Below are positions 7,413 through 10,198 of a stretch of 10,198 bases of DNA, piece by piece. Each line of letters starts with the position of its first letter. The first letter of the stretch is position 1. Origin of the DNA: Planctomycetota bacterium. Lineage in GTDB: Bacteria > Planctomycetota > Phycisphaerae > WQYP01. The notes beneath the pieces were generated by a model. The model was given only the letters and a program-made list of their open reading frames with translations, was not told the origin of the DNA and did not search any database. The stretch covers positions 1 to 10,198 of the forward strand of contig JAJZNY010000021.1 in the NCBI GenBank assembly GCA_021852245.1, read 5' to 3'. A program made the position numbers and the translations under genes.

Positions 7413-9539
7413 TTAAACGGCGGCAGGTTCGGCCGCAAACTGGCTCTCGCAGATACGCCGATATCCGGCACAGGTTGAGAGCAGATCCGCGTGCGTGCCC
7501 AGGCCGATGATCCTGCCATGATCCAGGCAGACGATGATGTCAGCTCCCACAATGGTGCTCAGGCGATGGGCAATGACGAATGTCGTGCGACTGCGCATAA
7601 AGTCCTTCAGTGCCAGATTAATCTTCTGTTCGCTATCCGCATCAATCTGGCTCATTGCCTCATCGAGAAGCAGAATCGCCGGGTTACGTAAAATCGCCCG
7701 TGCAATTGCAATTCGCTGCCGCTGCCCGCCGGAAAGCCGTACGCCCGACTGGCCCACCAGTGTGTTGTATCCTTCAGGTAACTGCGAAATAAATTCGTCC
7801 GCATAGCTTTGTCGACTGGCCGCCAGCACGGCATCACGATTGGCGTGTGGAGTGGCGTAGGCAATGTTATTGTAAACCGTATCCGCAAACAAAATGGTAT
7901 CCTGAGTCACCAATCCGATCTGCTTTCGCAGCGACCTCAGCGACACACCTGCAATATCCGTTGAATCGATGAGAATTCGTCCGGCGGTGGGGATCAGCAA
8001 TCGCGGAATAAGTGAAAGCAGGGTGGATTTGCCCGATCCATTGGCGCCGACAATCGCCGCTGTCTGCCCCCGGCGCACGGTGAAATGAATATCCTGCAGC
8101 ACCGGCTCGGGTGAACCTGCATACGCAAACCTCACCCCTTCAAACGTGATCTCTTTCGAAAGCGGTGGAAGTGCCGGCAGTGGTACGGCGGAGTTTTCCT
8201 CCACCGGTTCATCAATAATTTCAAAAATTCGTGTGGCCGATGCATTCGACTGCTGCAATTTTGAATTCACATCCGAAAGCTTCCGGAGCGGTTCGAAAAT
8301 GGCCGCAAAACAGGCCAGCAGAAAAATGAACGAATCGCGATTGATGGAATGGCTCAGCACCAGCTTCGCAGCAATCAGCACCGGAATGCATCCGAGCACG
8401 ATGGTCAGTGTTTCGATCGTGGGGCGGGAAAGCGAGGTGTAGTGAGCCAATCGCGCCTGCTGGTCGTAAAGGTATCGATTGACCTTGCTGAAGCGTCGTC
8501 GTTCATATCCCTGCCCGTTATGAGCCTTGACGATACGCACACCCAGCAATGTTTCGCTGATAATCCCCAGCATGTCCGACCATTTTTCCAGCCCTTTGCG
8601 GCTGGCTCGCCGCATCCGCTTGGAGAATTTGCGGATGATCACGCCGATGATCGGTAAAATCACCATCGTCCCGACGCAGATCCGCCAGTCAATGAGCAAT
8701 GCCACAATGCCCACCGCCAGCGCCTTCATCGGTTCCAACATCGTCTTGCCCAGCAGCGTGGTAAGCCCCTCGGTAAGTGTATTGGTATCCTGAGTCAGGC
8801 GGCTGGTCAGATCGGTCGTGCCGTGCTTCGAAAAATACTGCATCGGCAACTGCAGAATCCGATTGTGCATTCGCCGGCGCAGGTTAATCACCACTTTCGC
8901 CGCCAGCGTCATGCTGATATATTGCTGCATGTACCGAAACGCACTGCCGACTATGCACAAAACCACAAATACCACCATCACCCAAAGCAGGCACCACCAG
9001 CGGCTCTGGGGCAGGGCGCTGATCGCATCAACAAACAGCCACATGTACCAGTGGGTGCCGGGCATGGTGATCGTCGGCTGCGCGATCACATTTCCACTGC
9101 TCGACGCAATCGTGAGGTGAACGCGGGCATAATCTGCCGTGTGCGCCAATATCCTCATCATCCCCTGCCAATGGCGGCTCACCGCGTGCGCACCGGCACC
9201 GGCTGACACCACCGCCACCTGCGTGATGCGGTCGCCGGGGCTTAATTTCGCCAGCGCAGCCGGAGTGGCATGGCCCACACGTGAGATGATAATCGCCAGT
9301 GTCTTGGCGTGAACCGATTGGTCCAGATCCATCAATCCCATGTGCAGGCGGCTCTCCGCCGCCGCCTGATCGGCCCATCCGTGCACCCCCTGCGTGGAGA
9401 TAAATATTTTCATCACCGGCAGCAGTGTCGCAATTCCCGAAGCGTAGGAAAGCCCCACACCCAAGGCGCAGAGCAGCCCCAGCACAACTCGCCAGCGATA
9501 CGGCCAGACACCCTCTAAAACTCTCAGCAGTGGTTTCAT
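7413..9539 (-). CDS. MsbA-type ABC exporter (fused permease/ATPase) with PDZ-like outer loop
   Basis: A 708-residue half-transporter that would work as a homodimer in the inner membrane, using ATP to flip or export a lipid, lipid-linked glycan or other hydrophobic substrate; the substrate cannot be read from sequence. Six membrane helices are visible, the first at about 17-41 and the second at about 180-203. The ATPase domain is complete: Walker A GANGSGKS (498-505), Q-loop Gln546, signature LSGGQRQR (602-609), Walker B ILLLDEA (622-628, catalytic Glu627), a D-loop reading SQID rather than SALD, and H-loop His658. The loop between helices 1 and 2 is about 135 residues, far longer than in MsbA. 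Part of it (about 78-158) resembles a PDZ domain, with ATPAALAKLSPGDRITQV as the core. I chose the ATG at 9539 because AGAGGA lies 4 bases upstream and the protein then starts MKPLLRVLEGVWPYRW, typical of the family; ATG 9560 would add 7 residues. First gene of the minus-strand cluster. Confidence 0.92.
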   Translation of the reverse strand: MKPLLRVLEGVWPYRWRVVLGLLCALGVGLSYASGIATLLPVMKIFISTQGVHGWADQAAAESRLHMGLMDLDQSVHAKTLAIIISRVGHATPAALAKLSPGDRITQVAVVSAGAGAHAVSRHWQGMMRILAHTADYARVHLTIASSSGNVIAQPTITMPGTHWYMWLFVDAISALPQSRWWCLLWVMVVFVVLCIVGSAFRYMQQYISMTLAAKVVINLRRRMHNRILQLPMQYFSKHGTTDLTSRLTQDTNTLTEGLTTLLGKTMLEPMKALAVGIVALLIDWRICVGTMVILPIIGVIIRKFSKRMRRASRKGLEKWSDMLGIISETLLGVRIVKAHNGQGYERRRFSKVNRYLYDQQARLAHYTSLSRPTIETLTIVLGCIPVLIAAKLVLSHSINRDSFIFLLACFAAIFEPLRKLSDVNSKLQQSNASATRIFEIIDEPVEENSAVPLPALPPLSKEITFEGVRFAYAGSPEPVLQDIHFTVRRGQTAAIVGANGSGKSTLLSLIPRLLIPTAGRILIDSTDIAGVSLRSLRKQIGLVTQDTILFADTVYNNIAYATPHANRDAVLAASRQSYADEFISQLPEGYNTLVGQSGVRLSGGQRQRIAIARAILRNPAILLLDEAMSQIDADSEQKINLALKDFMRSRTTFVIAHRLSTIVGADIIVCLDHGRIIGLGTHADLLSTCAGYRRICESQFAAEPAAV

Positions 9540-10076
9540 CAGTTCCTCTGATCGCGGCATTTCCGCCCCGCGATTTCAAACCATTTAACATACCATCAAA
9601 TAACGCTCTTGACATGAGGATCAAATAGCGCAGCGACGGACTCGAAGCCAACGCGCTCGACATAACGCGACGGGCATGTTGTGAATTCTTTCAGGTGCTG
9701 TGGCTTACGCTCAGCAGGTTCCATGCGCACAAAGATTGCGCATTCCGATTGCCGCTCTGAAGAGGGTAACGGGATATTTCGGCATCCGTGAGAGGAAATT
9801 CTACTTCTCAGAGAGTGCTGTCACGCGATACGGCATGGTCATAAAACCTCTACCTCAGTGGTTTTCAATGCAATAACCAAGGCCCTGAGTGTATCGGATT
9901 TGATTCTTGCGGATCGGGCTGCGATCCTGCTCGCTGTGTAAACCAAAAGACTGCATGTGGATTGCAGTTTCGGGCGGCGAGAGGCAGTTTTTTCCAGAGG
10001 CGGATACCGAGCCGACAGCAACTTGCAGACGGCGGCTCATCTGCATCAGCTCTTAGAACCTTGCGGAGCGAAAAAG
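9540..10076. other. Long non-coding stretch with scattered small hairpins
   Basis: No frame here longer than about 76 codons, and none that looks like a known protein; frames on both strands are broken often. What can be seen: a 12-base direct repeat near the ABC gene (listed separately); a 7-base inverted repeat ATGCGCA/TGCGCAT with a 7-base loop (9723-9743); nested CTCAG/CTGAG and GGTT/AACC pairs (9854-9889); GGATCG/CGATCC with a 5-base loop (9911-9927); and ACTGCA/TGCAGT with a 7-base loop (9950-9968). A T6 run lies at about 9989-9994 without a strong stem directly before it. It holds the ABC operon promoter in all likelihood; the rest could be a non-coding RNA, a decayed gene or plain spacer. 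Confidence 0.5.
9595..9631 (-). repeat. Direct repeat upstream of the ABC-pyrC operon
   Basis: On the minus strand GCGCTATTTGAT (9620-9631) and GCGTTATTTGAT (9595-9606) match at 11 of 12 bases and are 25 bases apart, start to start. They lie 56-92 bases before the ABC start codon at 9539. A TATGTT box (9587-9592), a possible -10 without a clear -35, is just downstream. Two spaced copies at a promoter suggest an operator for a dimeric or tandem-binding regulator; this is inference. Confidence 0.45.
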
Positions 10077-10111
10077 GAGGGCGACAACGGCCCAAAGCCG
10101 ATATCGCCCTC
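10077..10111 (-). terminator. Rho-independent, probably bidirectional terminator
   Basis: An 8-base perfect outer stem GAGGGCGA (10077-10084) / TCGCCCTC (10104-10111) encloses a 3-by-3 internal loop and a 4-base inner stem CGGC/GCCG with loop CCAAA. On the minus strand the hairpin is followed at once by CTTTTTCGC, a good T-tract, 30 bases after the stop codon of the gene entering from the right. On the plus strand it is followed by GCGTTTTATTT, so it could stop transcription both ways. Confidence 0.85.
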
Positions 10112-10141
10112 GCGTTTTATTTCGCCGTCAAAAATGAAAGG

Positions 10142-10198
10142 TTATTTTTTCTTATCTTTGTATGGCGAAACATGGCGAAGTTTGCCACGGCGTGGTTT
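10142..10198 (-). CDS. C-terminal end of an unidentified basic protein
   Basis: Reading leftward from the right edge, 18 codons and a TAA (10142-10144) remain in one frame: KPRRGKLRHVSPYKDKKK. The strongly basic, Lys-rich end resembles tails of ribosomal or other RNA-binding proteins, but 18 residues cannot identify a family. Reality of the gene is supported by the strong terminator placed 30 bases after the stop. The start and most of the gene lie outside the window. Confidence 0.55.
   Translation of the reverse strand, partial: KPRRGKLRHVSPYKDKKK

Noticed and set aside
7358..7552. N-terminal extension of pyrC to the ATG at 7552
   Set aside because: Would overlap the end of the ABC gene and adds 65 residues unlike any dihydroorotase N-terminus.
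9609..9614. Perfect TTGACA on the plus strand
   Set aside because: No -10-like hexamer occurs 15-19 bases downstream, and no plus-strand gene follows.
9028..9663. Minus-strand frame of 211 codons at the exporter's 5' end
   Set aside because: Out of frame with the exporter, low-complexity Gly/Ala/Arg composition; a GC-rich shadow of the exporter.
9839..10095. Three overlapping minus-strand frames of 60-76 codons
   Set aside because: No ribosome-binding site, no recognisable motif, and all in the hairpin-rich gap; treated as chance frames.

Overview
The window looks like chromosomal DNA of a moderately GC-rich Gram-negative-type bacterium. A planctomycete, perhaps of the class Phycisphaerae, is my best guess. 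This rests on impression only: a Tat-exported GH35 enzyme, an MsbA-type exporter with an enlarged outer loop, and several small unrecognised proteins. There is no rRNA or marker gene here to confirm it. I see no insertion sequence, prophage, CRISPR array or tRNA.

Layout, left to right. (1) Positions 1-694, minus strand: an acylphosphatase followed by the start of an unrecognised two-helix membrane protein that runs off the left edge. (2) Positions 695-915: a divergent promoter region. (3) Positions 916-1811, plus strand: a 75-residue unknown protein and a 211-residue membrane protein with a possible bacterial PH-like tail. (4) Positions 1908-4771, plus strand: a large Tat-exported GH35 beta-galactosidase, preceded by a possible 24-codon leader ORF whose stop overlaps the enzyme's start as ATGA. 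(5) Positions 4832-9539, minus strand: four co-directional genes, transcribed in the order ABC exporter, dihydroorotase (pyrC), NYN-domain RNase-like protein, O6-alkylguanine-DNA alkyltransferase. Gaps are 20-55 bases, so they probably form an operon; pyrC may also have its own promoter. (6) Positions 9540-10076: about 500 bases with no convincing gene, but with a direct repeat near the operon and several small hairpins. (7) Positions 10077-10198: a strong terminator hairpin and the basic C-terminal end of a minus-strand gene that enters from the right edge.

The genes are mostly housekeeping (pyrimidine synthesis, DNA repair, lipid or envelope export, RNA turnover) plus one polysaccharide-degrading enzyme. 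They do not form one obvious pathway. The most unusual protein feature is a PDZ-like segment in the first extracytoplasmic loop of the ABC exporter. The most unusual regulatory features are two places where a -10 box lies 6-9 bases before an ATG, suggesting leaderless or near-leaderless transcripts.
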